DNA of 64,000 nucleotides from Gnetum montanum (taxonomy: Eukaryota > Streptophyta > Gnetopsida > Gnetales > Gnetaceae): assembly GCA_015680685.1 (NCBI GenBank), contig MNCI01037900.1:554810-618809 (forward strand), given 5' to 3'. The notes below the pieces were generated by a model that was not told where the DNA came from, made no database searches, and was given only the letters and a program-made list of their open reading frames with translations. The translations under genes were made by a program, and so were the position numbers. This document shows positions 47,771-60,264 of this stretch, piece by piece. The first letter of the stretch is position 1. The number at the start of each line of letters is the position of its first letter.

Positions 47771-48959
47771 TAATTGGCACCAACCAAACTAAGTGGGCTA
47801 GCAAAAACTAAGCTGGGCTTTGAAAAGCTAATCTAGGCTTTGAAAAGTCAAGTAGTTGTTGTGAAAATGTGAATATGGAAAAGGTGGTTATTCGTAATAT
47901 GTGGGGTTTTGGAAAGATACATTGGTATTTTTCCAAAAATGTGTTGGTGATAAAAATAGTAAATGTTTGTTTTCTTATTTAAGGAGTGTTGGTGTATTTT
48001 CCTTTTATGGAAAATACATTGGGTTTATTTGTGGAACTAAGAAAATTGTTAGTTTTTAAAAGATACACTAGGTACCTTGAAAAGAAAATATGGGATTTGT
48101 GTGGTGATAAGAAAATGTAATTTGTCCCCACAACTATGCTGGGTGGTTTAGCAAATAAGGGGAAAGGTGGGGTATTTGATTTAATTTCTTAATTAATTAA
48201 ACCAAAATTCCAACTAGTGGAATTGCCCAAGGTGCCAAAGGTTATAATTGGGAGAGCAGTTAAAACTATAACTACAGGTACAATGGGGGTTGTAGTGGAA
48301 ATGGTATGATAGTATTTGAGGTAGGTAACACCAACTATGCTAGCATTTCTAGCAGCATCTATGCTAGAGGGTATGCAGTAGACCATTATATTATCTAGCC
48401 AACTACATTGAGATAGGTGGTGGAAAATGGGTTTTCACTTGGCAAAACCAAGCTAGGATTTTTTTTCTCCAAAGGAGGTGTGCTGATTTTGGAATTTAGA
48501 TGTGAATTTGGTGTTTCCAATGACTATGCTAGAGTCTTGGGAATGACTGCACTAGGTTTTCCATAAAATTTCATAGTGGATGCATTTGGGTGTTTGAGTG
48601 GGGGATACATTGGATTTTGAGGATATCTTGGATGTGGATTTTGGAGTTTTAGGTGTTGACTACACTAGCTGTAGAAAGTCCAACAACTTCTATGAAAATA
48701 GTGTAGAAGCCCAAATTACCCACAACAACTACATTGGATGTTAGTTGTGGGGGGTTGGATACCAATTTTGGTTTTCAAAGGTGTATGTTGGCAGGTTTTG
48801 AAATCTGGGATGTGAAAAACATGGTTTTATAAACTAATTGAAAAAGATTTGGAAACTAGTTGAAAAAGGTTTTGGAAAAGGTTTTTGAAAACTAGTTGGA
48901 AAAAGATTTTGGAAACTTGTTGAAAAAGGTTTTTGGAAATTGTTTTGGGTTGAGAATTT
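47771..48959 (-). repeat. Leader or LTR part between repeat C and the gag remnant
   Basis: Non-coding. On the - strand TTGGTGCCAATTATT near 47782-47798 resembles a primer-binding site, but no CA end precedes it. 48826-48945 is a degenerate tandem repeat of AAACTAGTTGAAAAAGGTTTTGG units (about 24 bp, 4-5 copies). Scattered ACTATGCTRG words are shared with repeats C and D. The LTR boundary is unresolved. Confidence 0.45.
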
Positions 48960-50405
48960 AGGTAGAGGCCCTCCTTCTAGTGCTAGAAACTATAATGCCT
49001 AAAAAATTTGATTGTTGAAAAACCAAAAATTCCAGGTGAAACAACCTAGCTTTAGATCCAAAAAAAATTTAGTTGTTGGAAAACCAAAAATTTCAAGTGA
49101 AATAGCCTAACTTCAGATCCCAAGCACTTTTGAAAATAGGATCTAAAGCATCCTAGATGATCTTGTAGATCACCCAGGGACTTAGGGAGTCTAAAAAAGT
49201 ATAAATAATTTGACTAGAAATGCAGATCTAATTTAAGAAAAAGCACAAAAATTAAACTTGGAATAAACTTGCACAGAAAAATAAATGGCTTATTTTACTA
49301 AAATAATAAAAATATTACAACAGCATAGTTTCAAGATATACAAGTGTGTGCCTAAATGCACAAGGAGTTACTTGAATGATGCTTAAAGTTCGGTGAAACT
49401 GGCAGGTTGTGTTTTGTAGTATGTTGCATTATGTAGGTGCTTTCAAGTTTCAACTTTTGAAACTCATTGTTAGTTTTTGGACTTAGATATATTGTATTGT
49501 TTGTAAAAATGATGGGAAAATGCTTGAATTTTTGTTGTTAGGCAATGCACTAAGAATCTATAATGCTCAGCCAATTTCCAGTTTGCCAAAAAGTCATTTC
49601 AAAGTGTTGGAATTTGGTTTAAATAGGTTGTCGATGTTCAATTTGTTACTACAAATTTTCTGCCATGATTACTAATATATTGAAATCATGTGCAAGTGTG
49701 ATAGGCTTTCAACTCTAGTGTAGTTTTCATTTATGGTAAGCTTTGATGCATCCAAGGCCATGAAAACCACACTAGATACTAAAAATAGTGAAAGAACTTT
49801 TGGTACTATGCTGGCTTTTTTGCATCTATGTTGGCTTTGCTACAACTACGCTAGATTTGTTGCAACTAAACTAGGAAATATGGTGACTACGTTGGCCATG
49901 AAGAAACTACTAAGAATCATAGTGACTATGTTGGCCATGGCTAAGAAAGTGAAAACCCCAACCATTCCAACATTGGCTTCATGAAAAAAATGAAAACCCA
50001 ATAGCTCCTACATTGGCCTTGTGGAACACTATTGGTAATTATGGTAACTACATTAACCATTGCTGGGAAAATGAAAACCCAACATCACCAATGCTAGGGG
50101 TAGGTGGTTCTAGTGTAGTTGAGGCTATAACCCCATAAAAACCCATGAAAATGTCAATTTTGATAGTTCAAAAGGCATTTTTAACCTTCCCAAGACCAAA
50201 TATAGACATGGTATGACTTTGTTTTTTTTACTTGGGGAGTGAGGCTATGATAACTTATGAGGCATGTTTTTAGCCCCAAATGTTAAAGTATGTGAAATTA
50301 CAACTCATGGATTACAATTTTCATAGTTTACAATAAAAATTTCAGCCTCAAGTTTAATGGTGAGGGTTTACAAGTTGCAACATGAGATTTCTTAGTGGTG
50401 TTCCA
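48960..50405 (-). repeat. Repeat C copy 2 (probable 5' LTR of the Tat/Ogre-like element)
   Basis: Matches copy 1 (5100-6445). On the - strand it begins TGGAACACCACTAAG at 50405, upstream of the gag remnant in the right orientation for its 5' LTR. It carries the CTTTGCTACAACTACGCTAG-type short repeats (about 49810-49870). Confidence 0.6.
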
Positions 50406-51184
50406 AAACTCTCAAAATGTAGAGAATAACATCAAAGATGAGAAGCCAAGCCCAACTCACAACTCTTCCAAAGATATTAGAGGCCATACATGTTCCCTCT
50501 TAATCCTTAATTACTCACAATAGAGCTAAAGCTCAAGATAAGACACTTATAAGGGATTCCTTCAACCTCTTTTAAGTGTTCTTCCTTTTCTCTTACTCAA
50601 ACTCTTCTTATACAAGCTCTCAAGAGACTTCTCAAATCTCTCTTTTCCGATTCTTCTCCTTGAGACTAACCTTCTTCCTTATCATACATATGATTAGCCT
50701 TAGGACTTTGATGCCTTTTGTAGGTTCTTGATATGACCTTGTATCTTTTCTCCAATCTACCATTCAATTTGATGTCCATTAAAATCCATATGGGATGTCT
50801 TGGAGAAGAATGGAACATCTTACTCGAAAGTGGCTGTTAATAGCTAGGACATTCTAAAATCATGTGGAACATCTTGGTTAGGATGTCTTAAGTCTAACTG
50901 GGATGTATTAAATGTAGTTGGGGCATTTCACTTGTAGCTGGGACATCTCACCTGCCAAGGAAAAATACAAAGATGCCTTTCTGAGTCTTGAAACCTCTAG
51001 ACATCTTTAAATAAGTTCCCATAGCCCCCAAAACCTCATAGACTCATCAAAATAAGTCCCAAAAATCCCCAAACATGGTAAAACATCCTAGAATTCATCA
51101 TTAAAAGGTCAACACAAGAAGACACATATAAATAACACACACATATATCCAAGATACATTGCAGATTACATAAGGGCTAGGTGA
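50406..51184. other. Unassigned repeat-like DNA
   Basis: It contains several degenerate GGGATGTCTT/GGGACATCTCAC words (50790-50960), about 30 bp apart, but no gene. Confidence 0.4.
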
Positions 51185-51776
51185 TGTCCTCATCATAGAC
51201 TAGACTATTCATAACCCATGAGGCAAAGAAGAGAATATGAAGGCAATTCTAAATGCATTTTAGTTTTTGATAGTAGTAGTAGGATAACCAATGCCTCTAG
51301 TCGTGTTAGGATGAGATAAAAGATCCTTCGTGCCACATGAGCCTCCACCTCTAGGCATGGTGTGATGATTTCATCCTTTCTCCATTCATCCAAATAGGCA
51401 CCTACCTATTTTTTATTCAAGTATTCTCATTCTTTGTAAATTACATTAATTTTTTAATCCATACAACATGGCACTCAAGAGCCAGTTAGTTGTCATTTAG
51501 TTAATTACTTTCATACTTTTTCAAATTTTGTAAGAAACTTGATCTCATTCTTTGTACTTGAGGAGGAGTTTTCAATCAATCGTGGGGGTATCATGAAGTG
51601 TCAATAAGGTAGCTGCATTAACACATGCCTATTGATGCATCTTAGGATGCATTGGCATATGTGCATCAATGCTAATCTAGTCGTTACCTATATAAGTGTG
51701 CATACCCACTACATTTATACTATTGTTTGGTCAATACCTTAGCCAGACTCTTGCAATTTCTTTTTGTAAAACTTAG
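51185..51776 (+). mobile_element. Element 5: ORF3 tail plus start of LTR, interrupted by element 3
   Basis: AAGAAGAGAATATGAAGGCA (about 51225) matches element 2 at about 42130. TTTGTAAGAAACTTGATC... then GAGTTTTCAATCAATCGTGGGGGTA (51535-51590) matches the end of element 2 up to its G-rich tract. LTR-like sequence follows with TATATAAG at 51690-51697. At 51776 it stops mid-LTR, where the outer end of element 3 begins. Confidence 0.7.
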
Positions 51777-52743
51777 TGATGAGTGGTCAAGTGGTCAAGG
51801 CACCCCTATGCCCAACCATATGAATCAAAAAGTGTTCACGCATGATTTGATCGAATTCTATGGACTCTATAGTTTTTGATACACTAGTTTTCTAGGAAGT
51901 GAACCTTTTCCTAAAGGTCATTCACTATCTTCCCAATTACACTTGTGATGCACATGGTATAATTAAATGTAATTGAGGCATATGATTTTTATTGTTTTGT
52001 GTTTTATGTTCTTTGGTACTTAGAGTAGAGAGATGAAGTAATTTAACAACTAATTTAATTTAACTAACTAACTAATCTCTAACTTGTCCTAACATAAGCA
52101 TCTAGTCCCACTTTCTGTACATGTCCTGAATTCACATATCCATTGCTATGTTACCAAGCGCTACACTACTGGGTGCACTAAGAAAAAACATTATTGGGAT
52201 TACCAAGTGAAGAGTTGTTTACACTTGAAGTAGTCATACTTATGTATTTAACCTATTTAGCTTATCTTACTTAATCACTTAATTAGCTTAATTACTAAGA
52301 AACATTAAACAAATGATTAAAAACATTAAATGTAAGAATAAAACATTTAAACTATCTAGAATGCTACAAGGTTTATCAAGAAGCCTATCTTTATTATCGT
52401 ACACACTAGTGTGGTTCAAGTACAATAGTGCTTAAATAAAGATTTGTACACTCAATGGCTCATGTTGTGGGCGCTCAGGAAAATATTCTAACCTTCAAAT
52501 GAACAAACTATAAGAGCTCTACTACTACTATGACTTCTAATCCTTAAACATGGTTGGGGAGCTTGTATTTATAGTTTTTGCTACAGTATTACATTGACAG
52601 GGCCCTGTAGACATAGCAAACACTACATCAATGTAGCCCCATCGATAAGGAAACACCATGTAAATGAGGGCTCATTGATGGAGGCTTGTTGATGAGGCCA
52701 TATCAACAAGGGCCTATTGATGTGAAACTTTGATGCCCCATCA
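51777..52743 (-). repeat. Element 3 3' LTR
   Basis: 967 bp. It begins TGATGGGGCATCAAAG (52743, - strand) and ends CTCATCA at 51777. TATAAATA is at 52566-52573. The adjoining G-rich tract CATGGGGGTA is the least decayed of the family. Confidence 0.88.
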
Positions 52744-52939
52744 TACCCCCATGACTAAATGAAAACTTGTCCTTGAGTTCCTTTACAAAATTAGAAAGGT
52801 ATGGGATTATTGACCAACTCTTGACATAACAAATTAACTTGAAAAAACATAGTCCCAAGTATAGAAATAAAAAAATTAAAAAAATTGTAGTGTTCATGAC
52901 ACAAAATTGAACACCATGATGTGACTACACAAAAATTTG

Positions 52940-55776
52940 ATAACACATCCTCGAATGGCATGAAGGTGGTGGAGAAGATCAGATAGTTCTAGGTGGTGGA
53001 GAAGATCAGATAGTTCTAGGTGGTGGAGGCTCCTGAGGTTTTGAAGGACCTTCATCAACTTCAAGCATGTGTGGTAGCTAAGGTGGCTGTGGTTGTCCTA
53101 CTACAACTGCAACCTCTAGTGAAAGGTGAAAGACATCTAGTAATTCCTTATCTTCTTCTCCTTACTTTAAGGATCATTCACAATCCATGCGACATTGCAA
53201 ATGTGAGTTGGAATGGGGATATCTCATGGATAGGGAATTATTGGAAACATCTCCTTCATGTTGACAAACAAGGCAGTGAATTGTTTACATTCAATATTGA
53301 ATGTTTTGATTGCATTCTATAGCTCCTAGTAGTTGTTCATCCTCTTGGCTAGTTTCTTGATAGTTGATCATTGATCAGTGAATTGTGCCTTAAGAAATTC
53401 AAGTTTAGCATTTGCCACCACAAGCTTTTGCTTGGTGTCTTTGTAATGCTTGAACTTGACCTCATACAAGAAGTACAACCTAGACACCTACATCTCTAGT
53501 TCTGACTATGATTTTTTGGTAGTCAACATGGCTAGATTTGCATAATAGAGATTTACAAGCTTCATATATTCTATCATCTCCTCAATCTGTAGCTCCCTTA
53601 TGTGGATTTACACTTTGTTGTAGGCATCTATTCCATTAATGATGGGTTGCCACACTTCTTTTCCCTACTAGAGCTATTGGAGGGTTTCATTTACTTTTGC
53701 CTTCACCAATTGGATGTGTTTTTCATTTACTTCCTTTTTGTAGATCGACATGTTATCTATAATGGTCCTTGACTCTCTCAAATTTGAGAGCCTCCAATTT
53801 CTAGGCAGCTACCTCTATCATAGTTTTCTGGCAAACGGCATGGACCTCCTCCATGAAGAGATTTCTCTTGTTTGCTACAAATCTCTTTAGTTCTATGTTT
53901 GCTCTAGCCAGTTGCTTCTACTATTGGTCGATGAAATTTGTTAATTGCTGCTTGTGCTCATTAACATTATGCAAGTAATGGTTTTCTATGGTCAATTTCA
54001 TGTTCTCTTGGTGGGTCTAATCTAAGGCCTTTTGAATCTTGTGTTGTGTAACCTCTATTAAGGATCAATAGAACACTATCATCTCCATTGCATCATCAAC
54101 CCCTTTCAATTTAGTGTAAAGCTATTCCATAGCTTCATCTCTTGCCAATGTTGGGTTAAGGAATGTAGGATCAATAGTCTAGGCTCTTAATTTGACAACT
54201 TCCAATAGCCAAGCATTCATTCCACTCTTTGGCTATTTTAAGTTGCTCCTCCAATATGATGTTCTTGGCCCTTGCCTCAAGTAGCTCTGACTAGGTTGTA
54301 GTGATGCTATATAGAACGTCAAAGACATCCGAAAGTAGTTTCCTGGTTTCCACTAGTTAGTCTAGTAGTTCATGTTGTGCTACATTTATTTTGTTGCTTG
54401 TGATTCCTACAAACATTTGCACATCCCTGAGTGTAGTGATGTTTGGTACAAATTCTATAGGTATGTTGAGCAATTTGATAATATGGTTAGCAACCACTTC
54501 TACTGTAGTTTTCTACCCTTGGTGCTATATCACCAATACAGTTGCCCCATCACCCTTCTCCAAGTGCACTAAGAAGTTTGCAACATTACCAAAGATTTCT
54601 AGGAGTGGCTGTTATTTTATGAGAGATACTATGGCCTCTCTAGCACTTAGATTTGACCTCATCGACAACTAAGTTCTTTGGGCTGAAAAGATGGATTTGC
54701 CTCCATCCATCAAACTGATTATTTGAGCCACCTCATTTAGGTGACCCAATGCTGGTCTGTACATGGATGGGTTCCCACCACTCGTGCCTAATCATTGCTC
54801 TTGTTCACTCAAGAGACATTCTCTATATTCATGCAATTTTTGTGCAATTACAATGATGTTTGGCATAGTTGTTTAAGTGGCAAGTGGAGGTGGTGGTTGT
54901 TGCTCCTCTTCTTGGATAGTTATTATAGATGCCTTATCTTTCATCATTTTTGCCTAGTTGGTGACCAAAACTTGCCTGATGACATCATTGATGTGGCAGG
55001 CTATTCCTCATCTTTGACAAAGTTTCCAAATGAGGCATGGGAAGGGGAGTGCCTTTCTTCCACATTTATTTTCTTTAAATCACTTTTCCATCTTTAGATA
55101 GATTAGATGTGGAAGGTTGATGAGGAGTCTCCCACTTAGAGTGATGCATGCTTGTGTAGAGAAAGCGGTGATTTTTCTGGGCCTCACCATGAGATTGAGG
55201 TGAAAGGTTGCAATCTTGTAGTGTATCCTCTCTATTGATGTGAGTGCACCAAACTCCTTGTAGTTGACACCATATCATCATTGAATCCATTCTTTCTTTA
55301 TGCTAGGATTCACTTGCATTAATCATTGATCTAGGCTACTTGTTATTCTAGAATAAAAATGTTTCTTCCATGTACCACTCCCTAGTGGAAGTCATGATTG
55401 GCCACATGGGAGAGGCCTTAAGTTGATCTTGCACTTCTCTTGGTGCATGCTCTAGGAAAGGGCAAGAATTTAACTCCTAGAGCACAATTTTCTAGACCTC
55501 TCATGATTTGATCTAATTCAGGCAAGCCTCTAACAAGGTCATCTTTAGATTTACTTATGGTGTTGGTGCATCATCCCAATGGATGTGTTCTATTGCTACT
55601 AGTGGTTCTAGAATCTATCTGATAGATTCCACTTTTGTCTCTTCCCTAATAGGACCTATGGCATGGGTTGCCAATAGTTCTTCTTAGTCTTGTTCTTAGC
55701 CTCTTCCTATTCTAGGCTATTTATCCCTTGGTTGGGATGATCTTGCTTCCCACGTGTGCTTTCCTATTGGTGTCAT
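52940..55776 (-). pseudogene. Element 3 ORF3 remnant (full length)
   Basis: The start ATG (55774-55776) reads ATGACACC. The base before it is A (CTACAA), so the CAG seen in elements 1 and 2 is lost. It spans about 2.8 kb like element 2, including the coiled-coil section at about 53230-54360. Two copies of a 26-bp word (AGATCAGATAGTTCTAGGTGGTGGAG type) are duplicated at about 52976-53030 in the C-terminal part. Stops throughout. Confidence 0.72.
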
Positions 55777-57880
55777 TTGTAGTCATAACACATCCATGGA
55801 TTAGTAGATGTAATGTATAACTTTAGTGTTTTGAATACCTTTTCTTGTTAGTTAGTTAAACTTTGGCTAAGTTTGGACCATGGTAGATTGATTATTTTAT
55901 TAATTATTTGTTGTAAATGTCACTAGAGCTTATTGGAAAGGTTTAACTCTTATAAATTGATGTTTAACAATTGAGTTCTTAGTTAAAGCTTTGTGGGAGT
56001 TAGAAAAATGGAAAAATATTTTCTATAAAAAATGGCATATTTGTGACCCTCATAATGAAGAGATTACCTTTGGTAGTGACAAGGTTGAAGAACAGAGTGA
56101 TTTGGATAAACAGTTAGGAAGTTATGAGCTCTAGAAGCTTCTGAGCTCTAAAAAATTGAAAAACTCCTTTGGCATTTATGAGAAAACATAAAATTTTTAA
56201 AGTGGGGTGATGCCTATATATACTATTTTTCCCTTACATCAATGGCGCCCTATATGTGGGGCCTCGTATATGGGTTTGCTCTATCGACAGGGCCCCGTAT
56301 AGGCTAAAACTTCAAATTCAAATATCTTAAAAAATATAAGGAATTGTCCAATGAATTTGGGGTCCATGGAATTCTAGAAAAGCCAAGAATATGATAAAAT
56401 CATTGAAGAGGATCTTTGAAAGTTCAAAAATTAAAAATTTCATAGAGAACATGTTTATTGGACAAAATATGTAAAGAAGCACATGGTGTGATGTAGAAGA
56501 TGTGTGTATGAAAGATTCTAAGATCAAGAATGTCTAAGGATAAGGCACTTCATGAATCAAACCAAGAGATATGCAAGTGGGTCCTTCCCATAGTAGGAAA
56601 ATGCCTTGTTTGCCCTTACATAACCTCAACCTAAGTAGTTCATGGGTCCCATAAGTGAATAATGGTTAATGAATGTTAAGGACCAAAACCCAGAAGATTC
56701 TACCTAAGAATTCAAATACATCAGACAAAGACATGAAATCATGAATAAGGACATTAGTAGTGAGCTGAATTATGATTAGTGTAGATGGATGATAGAGAAG
56801 GTGGAATGGAATTCAAAACTAAGGTCATAAGAAGTCCCTTGCGGATTTTGCGTTTAAAATGGCCTAAGAAGATCCATCCTTAGTCTAGACCAAAACCAAC
56901 CTCTTTCAATGACTTTGCATCACCACTCCAATATAGATTGATTACCTTGAGACACAAGAGCGCACCCACATAACAACCACCCTTCCACAAAAAGGAGAAA
57001 AAAGAAGTATGAATTGAGAGAGGGCCTTAGTTAGAGGGGACCTTCAGGGATGGGTAACATGTCTTTCTAGTTCCATAACCAGTACTTGTAGCCCATTTAT
57101 TTGTCTAAGGGATGTACTTTGAATTTTCATCATGTTTTGTTTATTTTTTCTTTTTCTTTTTTTTTTATTTTGTTTCTTTTTTTTTTTCTATTTTTGGATG
57201 GGAACTACACCATGCAAGGACGTTATTTGACTTCATGTTATTGGATGATATGGAATAGTAAGAAGTCCATGGAAACACTCAAGCACCCAAGTAAGTAGAA
57301 GTGTGCAAAGAGTATTGAGTCCCTTTGAAGTCACATCCTATACAAACCTTTGAATCCTTTCCAATTTCAAAAATTCCCAAGGCCATCAATTTATTAAAGG
57401 TTTATTTAATGAAAGGGACCTCAAACTTCCAAAACAATGAAAACCATAGAGTTGGTGAATGGGTGGATGTCATGGAATCATGGACTATTTCATGAAAAAG
57501 AAATCATGACTGAGCCATTAGTACAAAAATTTAAAAATAGAAACCAGATATTAGCAAGAAAAACATTAAGCATGAACCACCATTAGTAGCAGCTACAACA
57601 TCATTGTGTCTTGTTGACACAAAGAACATTTTATTAACCAAAACTTGAAAATCACACTCAAACAAAAGAAAGTAAAATATATAAGGTGTAAAATATTCAA
57701 AAAAGATTCAAATGTACTAACAATGGTGTAAGAAAATGATGTAAAATAGAAAAAATTTTGAAAATAAAAAAAGGTGTAAAATAAATAAATTATAAAATAA
57801 AATATGTGGGAAATAAAAAATAGAAAAATTGAGAAGCCATATGGATGAGTAGTATGGATGGCCATCTTTCCCATCCATTG
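55777..57880 (-). other. Element 3 spacer between integrase and ORF3
   Basis: 2.1 kb, collinear with the spacers of elements 1 and 2 (for example GTAACATGTCTTTCTAGT at about 57055). It has T-rich and A-rich tracts but no conserved ORF. 57101-57298 and 57593-57874 are open by composition only. Confidence 0.7.
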
Positions 57881-59130
57881 AGGTATTCATTGCATTAGCT
57901 TGCTTGGGCTCTTAGAAAAGCTTTACTTCTTGGATGTTGACCAACTACTTTTTATTTGGGTGCTTAGGTTTGTAGATTAACATGGCCTCATAGGAAAAGG
58001 TTTCATCAATTATATAAGGTCCCTTCCATAACATTTGGAATTTTGTTTTCTAGGGTACATGTGTGGGGTTCTAGTAGAGAACCTTATCACTTGGTTGAAA
58101 TTTCACTTTCCATATTCTGAGGTCATGTCATTGCTTGTTGAACGCATTATGCATTTCATTCAAAGATAGGACTACTAATCAACTTTCTTCTAGCATGTTG
58201 AGGTTGACCAGTCTTTCATTTTCCGCTAGACTTAGGTTAAGGTTTAGTTCATAAGCTGTAGAGAGTGTATGAAGTTTGGATTGAATGGAACTAGCTCATA
58301 AGGAGAGTAGCTAATAGGGAGTTTCCATGTTGAGTGGTAGGCCCAAAGAGCATCATTGAGTTTTATGCTCCAATTTCTCCTATATTTTCTTATGGTCCTT
58401 ATTAGGATCTTTGTGATCCCCCTGTTAGTTACCTTTACTTAAATGTCGGCTTGGGGGTGATATGGTGTTTTTAATTTATGTTCAACCCCCAAGTGTTGCA
58501 GTAATTTTCAAAAAGTGGAACCTATAAAATGAGTTCCATTGTTAGAAATTAGTGCATGTGTCATCCCAAACCTATTTATAACATTTTGCTATACAAATCT
58601 AGTAGCAGTGGATGATGTATAGTTAGTGATGATTGCTACTTCTACCCATTTGGTGTAGTAGTTATCTACTATGATAATAAATGCCTTTTTATTGGACATG
58701 GATGTGATGGAACCCATGAAGTTAATGTTCAATATGTCAAAGGGTTCTAGTGGTTGAATCCACTGTTGAGGATCCTCCATTTGTGTGGTCATCCCACCAT
58801 CTTGTTGACAACACTTATAAGATTGGATAAACTAGTGGGCATCCCTAAAGATTGTAGGCTAATAGTATTCTACCATCAAGATTTTTATGGCTGTGCATCT
58901 CCATGCATAGTGGCCTTTGTAAGGGCCTTTGTGAATATTTTGGAGAACACGTAGTTGATTCGCATGAGGGACACACCAACTAACCAGGCCATCAGTGCAC
59001 ATCTTGTAAAGGTGTCCATTGATTTCCATGAAGTACTTTGCTTGATGAAGAAACTATTGTTTCTTCCTAAAGTCAAAATCATGTGGCATCTCCTAAGTGA
59101 GAAGGTAAGTGAGGATGCCATCATACCATT
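57881..59130 (-). pseudogene. Element 3 integrase remnant
   Basis: 58589-58792 is open and reads MTTQMEDPQQWIQPLEPFDI, FMGSITSMSNKKAFIIIVDNYYTKWVEVA: the start of the catalytic core (Asp of VDNYYTKW). Just upstream (58810-58960) the zinc leader reads NIHKGPYKGHYAWRCTAIKIL and KCCQQDGG with both His present. One zinc-site Cys appears changed to Tyr (SYKCC). The downstream core and C-terminus (58250-58560) are broken by stops. Confidence 0.85.
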
Positions 59131-60057
59131 TTATTTCAGTGAGCACTTGGTCATTTATTACTCCTATAAATAGGAGTTCATCTGGAAATTAATCAAAGAG
59201 TGGACTCTCCTCTTCTTTGTTATCCCATCTTAATTGAGAGAGATGGTTAGTGATCACATTCTCAATCCCTTTCCAATCTACCATTGTGAAATTCAATTCT
59301 TACAAGATCACAAGCCACCATATGATATGGGTGCTCACCAGTGGCTTATTCATTAGGAAGTGGATGGCACTATGATCTATGTGCACAAACACCTTATAGC
59401 CAAGCACATAGTGCCTAAAATTTTCAAGAGCATAAATCACTATCATTAGTTTTTTCTCAGTTGTGGTGAAATTCAACTATGCACCCATAATGCATCAACT
59501 CATGTAGTGGATGTAATATGGATGTTTCTTATCATCTAGCCACATAAGCACAACTCTCAAGGCATAATTAGATGTGTTCATCATTATGTGAAATGGTCTA
59601 GACTAGTCTGGTGCCCATAGAATCAGAATTTCCATGAGTTTATCATTTAGTTATTAGAATGCATGTTCACATTCCTTGGTCCAAATGAACAAAGCATCTT
59701 TATTTGTAAGCTTGATCAATAGTTTTGCAATCTTAGAGAAATTCTCTATATATCGTTAGTAGTAGCCAGTGTGTCCAAGGAATGATTGGACATCTTTGAC
59801 TATCTCTAGTTGGCATGTGATTCCTTGGATGACCCTTACCTTTTTAGGATCTACCTCAATCCCTTCTTGTGAAATTTATGTCCCAATACTATGCCCTTTT
59901 GAACCATTAGATGGATTTTCTACCAATTGATCCTAAGGTTTGTTTCAACACATCCTTTCAGAACCTACTCAAGGAAATTTAGGGCCTTACTCAAATGTAG
60001 CACCATAGGTAGAGAAGTCATCCATAAAGACTTCTAGTCTACTATTTTTTCCTTCAA
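59131..60057 (-). pseudogene. Element 3 RNase H and reverse transcriptase C-terminal remnant
   Basis: The catalytic motif FMDDF is intact at 60014-60028 on the - strand, in EVFMDDFST. Below it the RT thumb/connection and the RNase H block (about 59330-59480) follow in order. Upstream of the MDD motif no normal RT sequence remains. Confidence 0.82.
59651..59855 (-). repeat. 205-bp duplicated segment, copy at its native place
   Basis: From TTATTAGAATGCATGTTCAC to TTAGGATCTACC. It encodes part of the RT-RNase H connection and matches 60058-60262 with scattered differences. Confidence 0.85.
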
Positions 60058-60262
60058 TTATTGGAATGCATGTTCACACTCCTTAGTATAGACGAATGGA
60101 GCATCTTTCTTGGTTAGCTCAACCAATGGCTTTGTGATCTTAGAGAAATTCTCTATGAAATGTTAGTAGTAGCCAGTATGTCCAAGGAATGATTTGACAT
60201 CTTTGACTAGCTCTAGTTGATGTGTAATTCGTTGAATGATCCTTATCTTTTTTGGATTTACC
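60058..60262 (-). repeat. 205-bp duplicated segment, displaced copy
   Basis: Same length as 59651-59855 but placed upstream of the RT catalytic motif, where the RT N-terminus should be. It is the broken edge of element 3. The next two bases are AA, followed by TGTGACATCC, which looks like the start of another LTR. Confidence 0.85.
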
Positions 60263-60264
60263 AA

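Larger units (their letters stand above)
51777..60262 (-). mobile_element. Element 3: Athila-like element, 5' part lost
   Basis: On the - strand it has, from its broken end at 60262, a duplicated RT/RH segment, RT from the catalytic motif on, RNase H, integrase, spacer, full-length ORF3 and the 3' LTR. PBS, gag, protease and the N-terminal half of RT are missing. It belongs to the same family as elements 1 and 2 and has the same order. Confidence 0.88.

Noticed and set aside
57101-57298. ORFs rich in F/L over T-rich tracts (also 6724-6979 and 62550-62776)
   Set aside because: They come from pyrimidine-rich simple sequence in retroelement spacers or repeat D, with no protein conservation between copies.
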